A stretch of DNA of 64,000 nt from Anthopleura xanthogrammica (lineage: Eukaryota > Cnidaria > Anthozoa > Actiniaria > Actiniidae): assembly GCA_964019055.1 (NCBI GenBank), contig OZ025208.1:14390097-14454096 (forward strand), written 5' to 3'. Positions 46,921 to 59,000 of this stretch are shown one piece after another. Both the position numbers and the translations under genes were made by a program. The first letter of the stretch is position 1. The number at the start of each line of letters is the position of its first letter. The notes below the pieces were generated by a model. That model worked only from the letters and a program-made list of their open reading frames with translations, had not been told where the DNA came from and did not search any database.

Positions 46921-49815
46921 TTAGTCTTTGCATTTTGGATTTTTGCCTGAAGAAAAAAAAATAGTGCTTTTTCGGTAGTGTTTTCAGCTACTGGAACAAT
47001 CTCTGCGCTGATCTAGGTCAGGGTATGGCTAAATCTTAGGCTAAGATTGGGGTGGAATTTAGCTGTATACGTTTTACGGAGTGAGGAAAAAAGAAGAAAC
47101 TGGAAAAAAAACCTTCGTATCAATGGAGAGACCCTATGAACTCTACTCACATGTGACCTCGATTCTAGGAATTGGATCCGAGACCACAGAGATGAGAGGC
47201 GAGTGGGCTACTGCTATACCACCCTTGATTCTCTCAAATAGAGAAGTCGAAGCTGATTGTGTTATAGATACTGTGGGATCGGACATCTTGTGTATTTACA
47301 AATAACGAAATCAATGTTGAACAAGCCATACCTTTCTTGTCATTAACTTCAGATTCGACTACGAGTACGAGTTTTAAACTCTCCAAGATTGGCACTAGTA
47401 GTCGTAGTCGTAGTCGCGGTGGAGTACGTAGATTGAAACTTTAGATTATCAAAAATAGGAAATGGAATACGATTGCAAAACTTGTACTCGTAGTCGAATC
47501 GGAAGGTCGCTACTGACCAAGGGACCGCGGAGCATATTTTAAAATGGGGGGGGGGGGGGCTAGAATTTTGTTTTTGATACGGAGATCAAAATGAGAGAAA
47601 ATAATATATGATTCTAGTACAAAAAGGAGGGGCTAAAGCCGGCTCCGCCGTCCATGTTGACTCTACCTACCAAAACATAAACCACAGCAAGTTGTCATAT
47701 ATAGTGGATTTTTTTTGCATTCACCATGTGATTCCCATATTTTGCATTCCAAAGGATTAGCATTGAGACAAGTGTTTTTAATACCTAACAGAATTACTAG
47801 ATATTAGTGTTGAAGTGGAGGCATTTCTGGTGTGTATTTTGAGCTTGTTACCTGAACAGTTCATCGTCGTTTCTCTGGCTTGGACAACATGCAATATAAG
47901 TTATGGTTTCTCTTGGCATTGCCTGATTTCATACCGTGAGGGACTGGGTACGAGCTCCTAGATTGTGAAGATGACAACACAAGACTCGCATAGCCAAAAA
48001 GAGTATGCCACTCGAAACCATTGTATAACTAGTAAAAATCAGGGGCATTCTCGTACCCAGAGCCTTCTCAGCTTTCTAACAAAACATCGTAGGCTCTGGC
48101 AACCCTAAAGTTGGAAATAACATAGCAACGCGCTCTTATTTGTCAGTAGGATAAACAAACATACCAATGGTAGCCAAGCAAGCCAAATCGACTAAAACGG
48201 TTGATACATCTTGGAATCTTAAATCAAATCATACTTGCATTTGTCGAAGACATGCCGTTAGAAAGGTTAAGCCGGCATTTTATAGTCAGCGATCCTGAGA
48301 TAGAGCATGCGCTCTGACGACCTGGTCGCAAGATTCTGGCTTCCGGTCAGTAGGGTTTCCCAGAGCCTACAATTTGGCTAATGAGTAGGGTCTGGGAACG
48401 AGAATGAAATCAGGGGTAGATCCAGGGAGGGAGAGGGGTGAGTAGTCAACACCCCCTCTCTTATTTATCTTTTCGTACCTTCGCAAGTTTCCTTGCAGCA
48501 CTCTCGCATCCAATTCCAATGTTTTGCACAGATTGCCCAGGTGCGTAAACCTTTGCATTTGTTTTCTGACGCTTGACGGCAGTCGTCTAAAAAACATAAA
48601 CTTATTTTTGTAAGATGATAGCTTAAGAAGGAAGTGCATAAACGCCTCCCTACATGATGCACACCCTATTATGGACACATATGCAGACCTTGGATGATGC
48701 GCACTCTATTATGGACACATATGCAGACCTTGGATGATGCGCACTCTATTATGGACACATATGCAGACCTTGGATGATGCGCACTCTATTATGGACACAT
48801 ATGCAGACCCTTCATGATGCGCACTCTATTATGGACAAATATGCAGACCTTGGGTGATGCGCACCCTATTATGGACACATATGCAGACCTTGGGTGATGC
48901 GCACTCTATTATGGACACATATGCAGACCTTGGATGATGCGCACTCTATTATGGACACATATGCAGACCTTGGATGATGCGCACTCTATTATGGACACAT
49001 ATGCAGACCTTGGATGATGCGCACTCTATTATGGACACATATGCAGACCTTGGATGATGCGCACTCTATTATGGACACATATGCAGACCCTTCATGATGC
49101 GCACTCTATTATGGACAAATATGCAGACCTTGGGTGATGCGCACCCTATTATGGACACATATGCAGACCTTGGGTGATGCGCACTCTATTATGGACACAT
49201 ATGCAGACCTTGGATGATGCGCACTCTATTATGGACACATATGCAGACCTTGGATGATGCGCACTCTATTATGGACACATATGCAGACCTTGGGTGATGC
49301 GCACTCTATTATGGACACATGCAGACCTTGGGTGATGCACAATCTATTATGGACACATGCAGACCCTACATGATGCGCACTCTATTATGGACACATATGC
49401 AGACCTTGGATGATGCGCACCCTATTATGGACACATATGCAGACCCTACATGATGCGCAACCTATTATGGACACATATGCAGACCCTACATGATGCGCAA
49501 TCTATTATGGACACATATGCAGACCTTGGATGATGCGCACCCTATTATGGGCACTACGCGCACCCTATTACGAACACAATATATACACGCCTTACATGAA
49601 GCGAACCTTATATCATCACAGTCCTGAACGATACCAAGGTAGAATTCTAACTATATTCGTGGTCTGCTATATTGGTGGTTCATACTTACATTCGCAAATG
49701 CGGCCTTCAAATCCTTCTTTACATAGACATTCCCTACTGCCATCGACTTTGGTAAGACATTTTCCGTTGTCTTTATGACAATGGCAACCACTGGACGTCC
49801 GCTTCACATTTGGAC
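46921..49815 (-). CDS. Secreted EGF-like + ShK-domain protein, 3' end
   Basis: Three phase-consistent exons: 49815-49690, 48586-48479, 46946-46921 (TAA 46921-46923). The first encodes an EGF-like domain (CHCHKDNGKCLTKVDGSREC then LCKEGFEGRIC). The second encodes an ShK-type domain with six Cys in a C-x6-C-x8-C pattern followed by the M-x-x-CC-x3-TC ending (DCRQASENKC, WAICAKHWNWMRECCKETC). The 26-nt last exon adds KNPKCKD. ShK folds occur in cnidarian K+-channel toxins but also in metalloproteases and many secreted or matrix proteins; with an EGF domain next to it, nothing here points specifically to a toxin. Upstream exons, including any signal peptide, were not found. The acceptor at 49816-49817 has a poor pyrimidine tract, so the left edge of the EGF exon is uncertain. 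The intron before the ShK exon is mostly a 40-bp satellite. Confidence 0.7.
48655..49552. repeat. 40-bp satellite, ~22 copies, in the EGF-ShK intron
   Basis: Unit CTCTATTATGGACACATATG followed by CAGACCTTGGATGATGCGCA, with variants (CCCTTCATGATG, GACAAATATG, CACCCTATT). A marked variant block recurs 280 bases apart (about 48806 and 49086), i.e. a 7-unit higher-order repeat. Two units near 49315-49360 are shortened to 36 bases. Confidence 0.95.
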
Positions 49816-50455
49816 CTTGGAAAACATATTTTCATGTACCTCAGAATCGTTGCAATAAATGTGCAAGAACTCTGACTTCCAGACAACAGGAAGTCTACAT
49901 CTGACTTCAAACAAGCTTGAACTTTTGAGAAGACAAATATTAATAAATAATTGTAGATGCGCTGGCGTTGCTATGGCAACCACCGTTATTTGAAACTCAG
50001 TAAAAAATATTTTGGCAACATGAAAAATTTGTGAGAAGAAAATGAACTTCGTTCGTTCTTTAACCTGAACTGTTCTTTTTTTTACCATTCGTTTTTTAAC
50101 CTAAACTGTTCGATTTTTTGCCCGTTTGTTTTTTAACCTGAACTGTTAACTCACTAGGAAATGGTTGCAAAACGACACTCAATATAAAAGCCGTTACGAG
50201 CCTCCTTAAAATGCAAGCTCAAAAGGTTCCGCTAGACAACAGGGAGCCCAAAGCATGAACTTCTCTTTCTTAGACTTAATGCAACTGACAAAGTGGGTTA
50301 CGCTTACTTTTACACGTGACGTATTGTACAAGTACGCTGACCAAGAATATACAAACAAGCAGACGTAGGTCAGGTTGCCCTTGGTGACGTGCCATCTCGA
50401 ATCAAATTTTATCTATAAATCAGAACAGGCAAAATCAAAGAACCTTTTTAGGAGG
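49816..50455. other. Sequence upstream of the EGF exon, no exon recognised
   Basis: Presumably intron of the EGF-ShK gene. Contains a short tandem TTTTTAACCTGAACTGTTC at about 50056-50150 (three imperfect copies). No signal-peptide exon was found. Confidence 0.35.
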
Positions 50456-50559
50456 TTTCATTAATTAGTGTATGGGGGGTGGGGTGAAGAAAATCGTGCG
50501 GTGGGGGGGGGGGGGGGTCACGTTTGACTTAAATGTATCTCAAATAATTCTTTTTTTAA

Positions 50560-51480
50560 AGGAATTGTACCTGAGAGTTTTAAGTTAGCCAATGTTATAC
50601 CAGTGTTCAAAAAATGCTCCCAACTCAGTATTAACAAGTACCGTCCTATTTCCCTTTTGTCTGTCTTAACAAAATCTTTGAAAAATTTATGTAATGTTTA
50701 ATAATTTATTAATAAGAATTGTATTCTATATGTTTACCAATTTGGTTTTCGATCAAACTATTCCACGCTACAAGTTATCCTTTCTATGACTAATAATATA
50801 CAAAATTCTATTGAAGACAACACCTGTTCATGTTGTATCTTTCTCGATCTCAGGAAAACATTTGACTCAACCATCAACTCTTACTACAAAAATTAGACCA
50901 TTATGGAATATGTAGCCTGGCAAGGAAATGTTTTTCATCTTACCTTAATGGGTGACAACAATTTACTTCACTTGGCAGTATCTGCTCAGATATTTTACCT
51001 ATATGTGTGGTGTGCCTCAAGGCTCAGTCCTCGGACCTATTCTCTTTCTCTTGTATAAATTAAATGAATTATCCTACCGCCTATTTGCTGATGAAAGTAA
51101 TCTTTCTTGTGCCATTAAAAGTCTAATTTCATTTAAACTAATTATCAATGAACACCTTTCTCATGTGAACACCTGGCTTTGTGCAAACAAGCTTTCCTTG
51201 AATGTAGAAAAATCAAATTTTGTCATTTTTCGTCCATTCCAAAAGAAAATATCTTACGACGTTCAAATATAGATTAATAATCAACCTCTTCAACGTAAGT
51301 ATGAAATTAAATATTTAGGGGTTATGATCGACGTACAGCCATCTTAATTGTTCAAGCAAAATAAAACGTGGGATTGGAATGATATCAAAGGCTCGACACT
51401 ATGTCAATCTAGGAATCCTAACAAATCTCTACTATTCTTTAATCTATCCCTATCTAATGCTAAGTCCTCGCCACGCCCCT
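50560..51480 (+). pseudogene. Degenerate non-LTR retrotransposon reverse transcriptase
   Basis: RT motifs in shifting frames: ANVIPVFKK and NKYRPISLL (about 50590-50660), YQFGFRSNYSTLQV (about 50735), CGVPQGSVLGPILFLL (from about 51006), RLFADESNLS (about 51080, where the catalytic Asp pair has become Asp-Glu) and WLCANKLSLNVEKSNFVIF. Several frameshifts and an internal deletion before the FAD motif show it is dead. Confidence 0.85.
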
Positions 51481-51760
51481 GATTTGTACTGAAAACTCAT
51501 CTGCTTAGCTGTCTGTCTTTGTTAGCCCATATGGTTACTACAGACAGCTAGTACCTGGTAATCTGGTTTAATTGTATTCATAAATATAAATACTAGTTAT
51601 TTTTTTCTCTGGTTGATTGCAGCTTTAATTAGTATTATTATATAGTTTCGATAGTACGGAGCACGGTTGCTGAAGCCATCCACGAGCGCTGCAAACTTTG
51701 CCGCAAAGAATTTTAAGAAAACAGCATTGAAAACTACAACGAATTTTTTCTTTCTATATA

Positions 51761-51928
51761 ATAAAACAGCTTTTTCCGTGCTCCGTTCAGTAATAAAGCA
51801 CTTAGTAAGCGCCGAAAGCACTCAAGAAGTGTGCCTACGGCTCGTGCTTCTCTTCACACTTCTTTCGTGCTTACGTTACTTCCTGCGTGCTTTATTACTG
51901 AACGGAGCACGGAAAAAGCTGTTTTATT
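51761..51928. repeat. Hairpin element, arms ~42 bp
   Basis: ATAAAACAGCTTTTTCCGTG and CTCCGTTCAGTAATAAAGCA at the left are exactly inverted at the right (TGCTTTATTACTGAACGGAG...CTGTTTTAT). The centre has its own imperfect palindromes (GAAAGCAC...GTGCTTAC). Confidence 0.85.
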
Positions 51929-52605
51929 TGTTAAATAAACTGCACAAAATACAGTAATATTTGGAAAACACAAGTGATTTTGCCGACTCCCCCCCCCCCC
52001 CATACACTAATAAATGAAAGCCCCCCCCCCCTACTGTGAAATATTTTATATCGCGACTCGTTTTTCAAACTTCGGTGGAGTTTGTTTGTTTTTTATCCCT
52101 TTTTCTTATTTACATTTATTAAGCATGTAAGATAAATTTAAATTAAGATAAAATTAATTGACCCTCTCTAGAAAATAAATAGAAAAAAAATTATAAATTA
52201 TAGGATACTTTCACTGATATTTTTTTCTGGTCCACTACTACCAAAGCTATTTTTTAATGACTGAAATACCTGTCTTTTAATTTTTTTCCTGCCTCCGCAA
52301 AAATTAACTAGCTTCTAAATTCCTCTTCGATCTGTCGGCGAGTGCTTCAGGTAATGAGCCTCTGGCTCGAGTTCAGCTGAGTAATCAGTCCCTGTTTTTC
52401 GACGATAGCTAAATTCGTTTGTTTAGTTTTAATTAGATGAAGTGATTATAGAATTGATGAGTTATCTATATCCTTGATATTCAACTCCCATCTAGATTAG
52501 TCTTATATCGCTTAGGGTTTTTTTGGTCGTTGTTATTGTTATTTTGTTGTTGTGTTTTATTTATTTATTTTTTGTTTGCTTGACATTTTGTTTGTAAACT
52601 AATAT

Positions 52606-52822
52606 AACCTCAGCCACACGCAACATTGCAACATTGCTTGCAACATTATGATTACAGTAATATTTCAGCAGCCAAATCAGAGAAAACCGCGATTGTTCCG
52701 TTTGATTTACGAGGATAATACAAATAACAAAATAAACAAAATAAAATAAAATAGGCATTCATATTTTCATATTTTAGTGTGATGTTGCGCGCAATGTTGC
52801 ACCGTGTGTCGGAGCCTTTAGA
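52606..52822. repeat. Inverted-repeat element (GCAACATTGC type)
   Basis: CCTCAGCCACACGCAACATT at the left pairs with the inverse of AATGTTGCACCGTGTGTCGG at the right. AT-rich centre. Confidence 0.65.
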
Positions 52823-52938
52823 AGATTAATTGTAGGTGCGAGGCAGCTACGACAACTGAAGAGGGATCGTTCTTCTGTTTATTCAAGTTGCTTGTTAACT
52901 ACAATGTTGATTACCCTGATTCCGCTATAATTAGCAAG

Positions 52939-53195
52939 ACCTTGTGTTACGAGGGTAGCACTTAATAACCAGTGGCTATAACAAACCTGTGGCCCTCGTT
53001 CCATGAACGAATTGGAATTAAGAAGTTGATTTTTAGTGTGGAGGGAGGAAAACCGGAGAACCCGGAGAAAAACCCTCGAAACACAGCAGAGAACCAACAA
53101 ACAACTCTTCTCACATACACACTGAGCCCGGGGGAACGGACCGCCTCCTATCGAGAATTAATGGTCAATGTTCCAATCCGAGCCGCGCAATCCGC
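52939..53195 (-). repeat. SINE (family D), copy 2
   Basis: On the minus strand: GTTGGTTCTCTGCTGTG, GAGGGTTTTTCTCCGGG, TTCTCCGGTTTTCCTCCC, then the same tail as copy 1 (GAGGGCCACAGGTTTGTT...TTAAGTGCTACCCTCG). The head is less clear. Confidence 0.75.
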
Positions 53196-53215
53196 TATAG
53201 AATACATTTAGAAAT

Positions 53216-54059
53216 CTGTTGACTACAAGAACCGACCTAAAATGGGGACAGAATAAGGGGATTTACCTGTTGACTTGGAAATATAGAAAACTTTCTTTGC
53301 ATTAGCTAAAATTTGTACATGTATCGTAACATCGTAAAATATATATTTTTATATTAATAAGCTTGGCGGATGTTCTATTTTTCTTTCATAAATAAAAAAT
53401 CGGGAGGATCGAAACAAAAAGTAGAAAATATTTAAAAAAATATTATTTTGTTTGTTTGTTTGTTTTCTTCCTTTCTTTCTTTTCCCCCTTTTCTCTTCAT
53501 TTCTTTTTTTCTAGAAAAATATTTATTCTATTGAGCACAACGACGCAAAAATATTTTTGAAACTGCGAGGTTTTACTCTTTTGTTCCTTTTTTCTGTTTC
53601 TTTACTTCTTGTTCTTCTTGTTCAGCATTTTAAAATCATTCCAACACTATTTTCATTAGTAAAAAAAAAAAAAACATTCAAACCACCTTACCTTGCCTCG
53701 ACGTATTTACGTTGTTTCCTTCTTGATCAACAGAGATCGTTATACCATCAACTTTCGCTGCACTGTTCAGTCTTTACCAGCCTATTGCTAACTTATACTC
53801 GTGTCCTATTTACATACTTATTTTCCAAGTACGAATGAATAACTTGTTTTTGATTAAAATATGTTTATGCCACCTGTGTTAACGATCAAAAATAATTACC
53901 CCGCGGCGAAAAAAAATACGACAAATAATCGAGCAGTTAACGACTTTTTAAATAAGAAAATTAAGGTGATGAAAGTTTAATTTCTAAGTTTTAAAAAACT
54001 TTCATCGTCTTTACTTAATTTGCAGAATTTAAATTTTTTTGATTTTACAAAGAGATTAT
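53216..54059. other. AT-rich intergenic, nothing recognised
   Basis: T-rich low-complexity sequence. The open frame 53557-53838 is biased to Leu/Phe/Ser and has no domain. Confidence 0.4.
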
Positions 54060-54245
54060 TGATAGGACTGACTTCCATGTTGCCTTATGCTTCTAAAGAG
54101 ACATTTGTTCATCTAATCTTGGTTGGTGTCCTGGATTAAACTTTACAAGTTAATCCTTTACCATTTTTGATTATGAACCAAATTACCGTAAAAATCGCAT
54201 CTAAAATCGCCTCAAAAATCGCTAGTGTAAACGAGCCTTTTAAAG
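54060..54245. repeat. Family P element, copy 2
   Basis: Shares CTTGGTTGGTGTCCTGGATT, GTTAATCCTTTACCATT and the AAAATCGC / GTGTAAACGAGCC end with 8472-8652. Confidence 0.55.
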
Positions 54246-54682
54246 ATTTGGCCATTCGCTGATATCCATCTTAATGAATAGATACGATTTCCCAATGACT
54301 CATTCACGTAATAACCAGTCTGTATAATATTTTCATAACATGCAATGAGATAATAGTTAGAAGAGATTTGTTTTTATTAGTTTTTCAACACCTTTTAATA
54401 GGTTTCTCGCCTTTGATTACAACTATAATCAAATATAACTTGAAATTAGTATTGAGAGATGTCATAATCATCGCTTTATTGCCGCGGCTTTGCCTGACGA
54501 TTAATTGTGAATAAAGATATAAGCGGTTCCGTCCCATAATTTGCGAAGTCTCTCAAGCAGTGCTAAAGCAAGACGCAAGGTTCTTTATTTTCCCCCGCGC
54601 ATTTGATCATCACGACACGCCATGGAATTTGCGCGTAATAAAACATTATTCTTTTTTTGTATTGTCTGTCTTTTCCTCCGTT

Positions 54683-54792
54683 TGTTCCTTCCTTCCTTCC
54701 TTCCTTCCTTCCTTCCTTCTTTTCTTCCTTCCTTCCTCCCTTTCATCCCTCCCTTCCTTCATTCTTTTCCTCCTTCCTTCCCTCCTTCCTAT
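54683..54792. repeat. (CCTT)n low-complexity tract
   Basis: Pyrimidine repeat of TTCC units giving spurious Phe/Leu/Pro/Ser frames. Confidence 0.9.
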
Positions 54793-56222
54793 CATATTTT
54801 TTCGTAAAACAACATGCAAAACTAATACCTTTAAGAATTGTTACCAAATTCATTCAATTACTGATGATGGACGGTGGATGCCGGCTGAAATATTAAATGT
54901 TCTAAGAATGCTGACTCAACTTCTCGTTATTCTTTTCATCTCGTTATTCTTTTCATATAAACAAAAGAAAAATTATAAAAACGATTGGACGATCCACTTA
55001 ACGATTACTAGATACAAATCACGGTAAAAGAACAAAAGCGAGTAATATGACTAACCCAACACACCTCTTGAACATCAGTAGCGAAATACTTCATAGGTCT
55101 TCATAGGACTATCGATATGCATTATTTTTTCGATCACTTCAAGTGCGGTCTGCTTTTCTGAGGTGACGGAGCAAGAAATAAAGAAAAAAAGCTTTTTTCT
55201 CGCTCCCTGCTTTCCCCTCCTCCTTCAAAATTACCCCAACAACGTGTGCATGTGAAGACGAAGATTTTAAACTTTTTTTCCTATTCTAATATTGATTTAT
55301 AATCCACATCGTATATACCACATGAACCTTAAATCTATACATATGGATACTCTCATTAAACTTGTTTGTTGGTTCTCTCCTGTGTTTTGAGGGTTTTTCC
55401 GGGTTCTCCGGTTTTTCCTCCCTCCTCAAAAATCAACTTCTAAATTCCAATTGGAATGCAGTGGAGGAAGAGCCACTCGGTGGATTCCACTGTTAATTCT
55501 CATTATTATTACTTTCTCGATCGCCTATAGAAAATCACTGAATCTTGTTTTTTTAACACCACAAGGGCATGATGTTTTCCTATTTCATGTGGTTCCCTTG
55601 GTAAAAAGATTACTTTTTCTGTATTAATTTGTCTTACTAAGCATTCTGTTGAACAAGTAAACAATCCCTAAGGGAATGACAGCTAGCTGGACTGAAAGGG
55701 CCAGATCAAAATTGGAAACTGATTTTCCTAGTTGAAGTAGACTTTCAACAACAGCTCTCCCAAACATTCTGCCTTTCATTAAGCACATTATCAACAAGAA
55801 ATTTTGGTTTAAAAGCAAAAAGAACAATACGCTTGAGCCTGTAAATGACGTCTATTACTCATAATTTAGATGCTACAATCAATTGCCGATAATTTTTATC
55901 CACCTCCTTTTGATTGTGAAAAAAAATATGTTGCTTGGCTACTGTTGGGATCATATAGATAAGTTGAACCAAATTTCAAGTCATTTCCAATTTTCATCTT
56001 TTTTCATCCAAGTGCCGTTTGAAATGGGAAAATTGATGTCTGAGATGAATGGTTGTATTCTAGTACCTGGGGTATTTCGAGAATTGTTATTCACGATGAG
56101 ATACTGCATTACCGATGGGAGCAACGATCAAAAGCCTTCATCCTCCCTCCTGACCACCGTGAATAACAATTATAAGTGTAACCAGTCACTAGATAAAACT
56201 TGAACAGTTTCAAATCCTCTAG
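54793..56222. other. Intergenic, one SINE fragment (55365-55455), otherwise nothing clear
   Basis: The family D body (GTTGGTTCTCTCCTGTGTTT, TTCTCCGGTTTTTCCTCCC) is at about 55365-55455. A block TGGATTCCACTGTTAATTCT at about 55479 recurs at about 56941. No gene recognised. Confidence 0.45.
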
Positions 56223-56406
56223 ATCTTTATCTAATGTTTTCACACTCATTTCGTACCACTTGTTATTCCCTAGAGTATCATTTCTTTGTTTAACGGTTGT
56301 ACATGAGAAGACACATGAATATGAATACAACTCAAATATTTCCTCAAGATAATCAATGACACGTGGTCTGAAATGAGGAAACATTACGCCCAAGGTAAAG
56401 AGGTCT
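56223..56406. repeat. Family C element, copy 5
   Basis: The right end GTGGTCTGAAATGAGGAAAC...GCCCAAGGTAAAGAGG is clear; the left end is diverged (ACCACTTGTTATTCCC). Confidence 0.65.
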
Positions 56407-56499
56407 AGTGCCTGTGTTCAGTCCAGCCACCCACTCTCCTGTCGTCCTTTCTCAACCAGTTTTTAACCTCAACGAGCGTGAGCTAATACTAATAATACC

Positions 56500-57012
56500 C
56501 CATTCACACCAAAACCTGTTTAGTTAAACTGAGTTTTTATTAAACAAAATGTTTAGAGACTAGAAAGCTTCAATGTAATTATTTTATCTCTAATCTGTTC
56601 AGTAGAATATGAAGGATAGTTTATATGTATTATTTCATCAAAGAGTGAACAATGTTTGTAAATAATTTTCTAAACATGTTTAGTTAAACTACTTTAAAAC
56701 ATGTTTAAGCTATAGTGTGAACGGGCACACTAAAGCCCCATTCACACAAACTAACCTTGGAATTCATTAATTTATCTATCGCATTTCCTTCGTCATTTGG
56801 CTGCCATCTTTATACAGGGTTAAAACTACATCCCCAAAATAGTTTAGTTAAAGAAGGTTTGAAAGTTGTTTAGTTGGGCGTACAGGCTGTGTGGAAGGGT
56901 ACTAGTTCAACTAAACAACCTCTAAACATGTTTAGCCACTCTGTGGATTCCACTGTTAATTCTCATTCTTATTATTTTTCTAAACATGTTTAAAGGTCCG
57001 GTGTGAATGGGG
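56500..57012. repeat. Composite inverted repeat with CCCCATTCACAC ends
   Basis: CCCCATTCACACCAAAAC at the left and GGTGTGAATGGGG at the right. The same end text occurs internally (CTAAAGCCCCATTCACAC at about 56731), together with repeated AAACATGTTTA blocks, suggesting one element inserted beside or into another. Confidence 0.65.
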
Positions 57013-57479
57013 TATGAGTCGAAAACTTGTTTACGTTAAAATGTATAAAAAGACAACAAAAGACTCTACAAGAATCATAAGCCCTGAGGTGCCCATCTAC
57101 TTTCATTATGTGTGAACGTTGACAAAAGTAGATTATTTTCTTTGCATGTTTTCAATCATTCCGAATAGAATGGTACCTTCGATATCCTGTTTGATATAAC
57201 CAAAGAAATCAAAGATAAAACTCGAAATACAATCAACATGACGGCTGAGTTAGCCATTTTGATTTCTCTGTTACCATGGCTACGACCAATGCGTTGATTT
57301 AATTTCATTGGTTACCAGGGTATCTGCGTGCCACACGTGGAAACGACCTTGTTGTTATGTCAATACTGTCTAGAGGGCAAATCGATTATTTTTAATTAGG
57401 GAATATACCTTTTAGTGCATGCAACTGATCTTACACGTGGTTTTTCCTCTTTGTTCTTTATTTTCCTATCTTTTTTGTT

Positions 57480-57800
57480 TTGCTTCAGTTCAGCTTTTCA
57501 TCACGTTTCCTCAGATTTGCGCAAATTGAAACTTGCCCGTAAATCAAATTCAGAAAAAGGTAGTCTACGACACAACGGGCCGCACTTTACGGTTCTGTTA
57601 AATTTTTTCTTTTTTTCATTCTTTTTGTTTAGCTTTCAGCTTTTCATCACGTTTCCTCAGATTAATTGCGCAAATTGAAAGTTGTTTGCAAATCACGCCT
57701 GAGGCTTTGTTAATTTTTTTCTTTCGTTCTTATTGTTTGGCTTACAGCTTTTCATCCCATATCTTAATTCTGCAGGTTTGCGCAAATTAAATTGAATCTT
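57480..57800. repeat. Imperfect tandem repeat, 3 copies
   Basis: The block AGCTTTTCATCACGTTTCC followed by TGCGCAAATTGAAA recurs at about 57492, 57638 and 57746 (last copy diverged). The open frame across it is repeat-derived. Confidence 0.7.
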
Positions 57801-58686
57801 TTTTTGCGACTCAAGGTCAGTACACACAGGCTAACTTTCGCTTCCATGATATCCCATAGGGACGTGCCCCTTGAAATTAAGTTTGCGCTTATCGACGTTG
57901 CCATGGAAACACCTTGATTGACGTCTCTCCACCAAAACCTACTTCGTCTCGACGACGATCCTCATTAAAAAATTAATCACGTAAGGCAAGATGTTGAAAA
58001 CAGATTTTTATTGCTTGCATGCAGACTTCTCTTTAATGAATAGACATTAAACACGATCCTGCGTGTATTTGATTATGTAGTTAGTAAATAGTGTGTCAAT
58101 AATGATTTCTAAATCATAGATTTAAAATGATAATCTATGATACATATACACCTATTTCGTAAAACATTCTCTGAGTCAAAGAAGAAAGGCGAAAGGTCAT
58201 TCCAAGATCAAAGAATAGCTGGGATGACTGGTGTGTGTTATTACTATTCTCGTCAACAACATTGAGTTTAATGTCGAGATATTCAGTGTTGTTTGTAGTG
58301 GACGAAGCCATTTTAAACACCTCGGTTATGCAGGTGTTTGCCCATAATTCCTTTTCGTCTTGAAATGACCTATCTCAGACAGCCTATTTTCGAAATAGGA
58401 GTATATCGACTTCTGGCTTCGCCCGCCGACTTCTTCCAAATTCTAGTTTAGGAGAAGAACGTGATCTATTCTATCATTATCAACATCAACATGTGTTGTA
58501 TCATGTAGCATGACTACATTGCTACCATCCTGTAAGAATATCAACATGTGAGTTGAGAGTTGTATGTATAGAATATTGAATGTAGTGGTAGTGTGTGTGT
58601 GTGTGTGTGTGTGAGTGAAAGTGGGCTAAAATTGCCTTTCCGCTAGGAGTTTTACCCTGGGTTTTCTAGAATATTGAACGTAGTGG
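57801..58686. other. Intergenic; one unassigned small ORF on the minus strand
   Basis: ATG at 58311 (minus) in the good context AAAATGGCTTCG opens 58 codons ending at 58135. The peptide (NTEYLDIKLNVVDENSNN...) is not recognised and has no signal peptide. It may be a first exon or chance. (GT)n at about 58593-58613. Confidence 0.3.
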
Positions 58687-59000
58687 CAGGGCCGTAGCTA
58701 CGATGAGGCAAGCGAGGCATTTGCCTCGGTAAAATTTCAGATATTATTATTTGTTTAGTTTTCTTTAATTCTTAAAGAATGAAAACAAATTCTCTTCTTT
58801 TTCTTTGCCAGAATGTGCAAAATTGACATAACTTGAATACAATGAATATGTCGCAAATGCCGCTCAAGACGCTGGAAATCCCATTTCCGAGGGTCTGAAT
58901 TTCAATTTTTCGGGGAAGCATGCCCCCCAACCCCCTAGTTGCTCCCACCTACAGCAGTCGATTGCCTCGGTAAACATTTCAGTCTGGCTACGGCCCTGAG
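58687..59000. repeat. Inverted-repeat element (GGGCCGTAGC ends), ~314 bp
   Basis: CAGGGCCGTAGCTACGATG at the left and CTGGCTACGGCCCTG at the right; inner TTGCCTCGGTAAA occurs near both ends. It interrupts a GT-rich block: TAGTGGTAGTGTGTGTG with GAGTGAAAGTGGGC occurs on both sides. Confidence 0.7.

Larger units (their letters stand above)
50456..52030. repeat. Inverted G-run ends bracketing a decayed LINE
   Basis: TTTCATTAATTAGTGTATGG plus G-runs at the left (50456-50517) are matched in inverse by CCCCATACACTAATAAATGA plus C-runs at the right (51989-52030). Between them are reverse-transcriptase remnants and a hairpin element. Confidence 0.55.

Noticed and set aside
48655..49552. CRISPR-like regular array
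   Set aside because: Units are contiguous 40-bp tandem copies without unique spacers, in a eukaryotic intron.
54560..55027. 155-codon ORF with Phe/Leu/Pro/Ser repeats
   Set aside because: Driven by the (CCTT)n tract. No domain, and no splice or codon support outside it.
55624..55827. Minus-strand ORF with a hydrophobic C-terminal half (FGRAVVESLLQLG...)
   Set aside because: Protein-like at a glance, but no start context, splice partners or family match could be found; too short to call.
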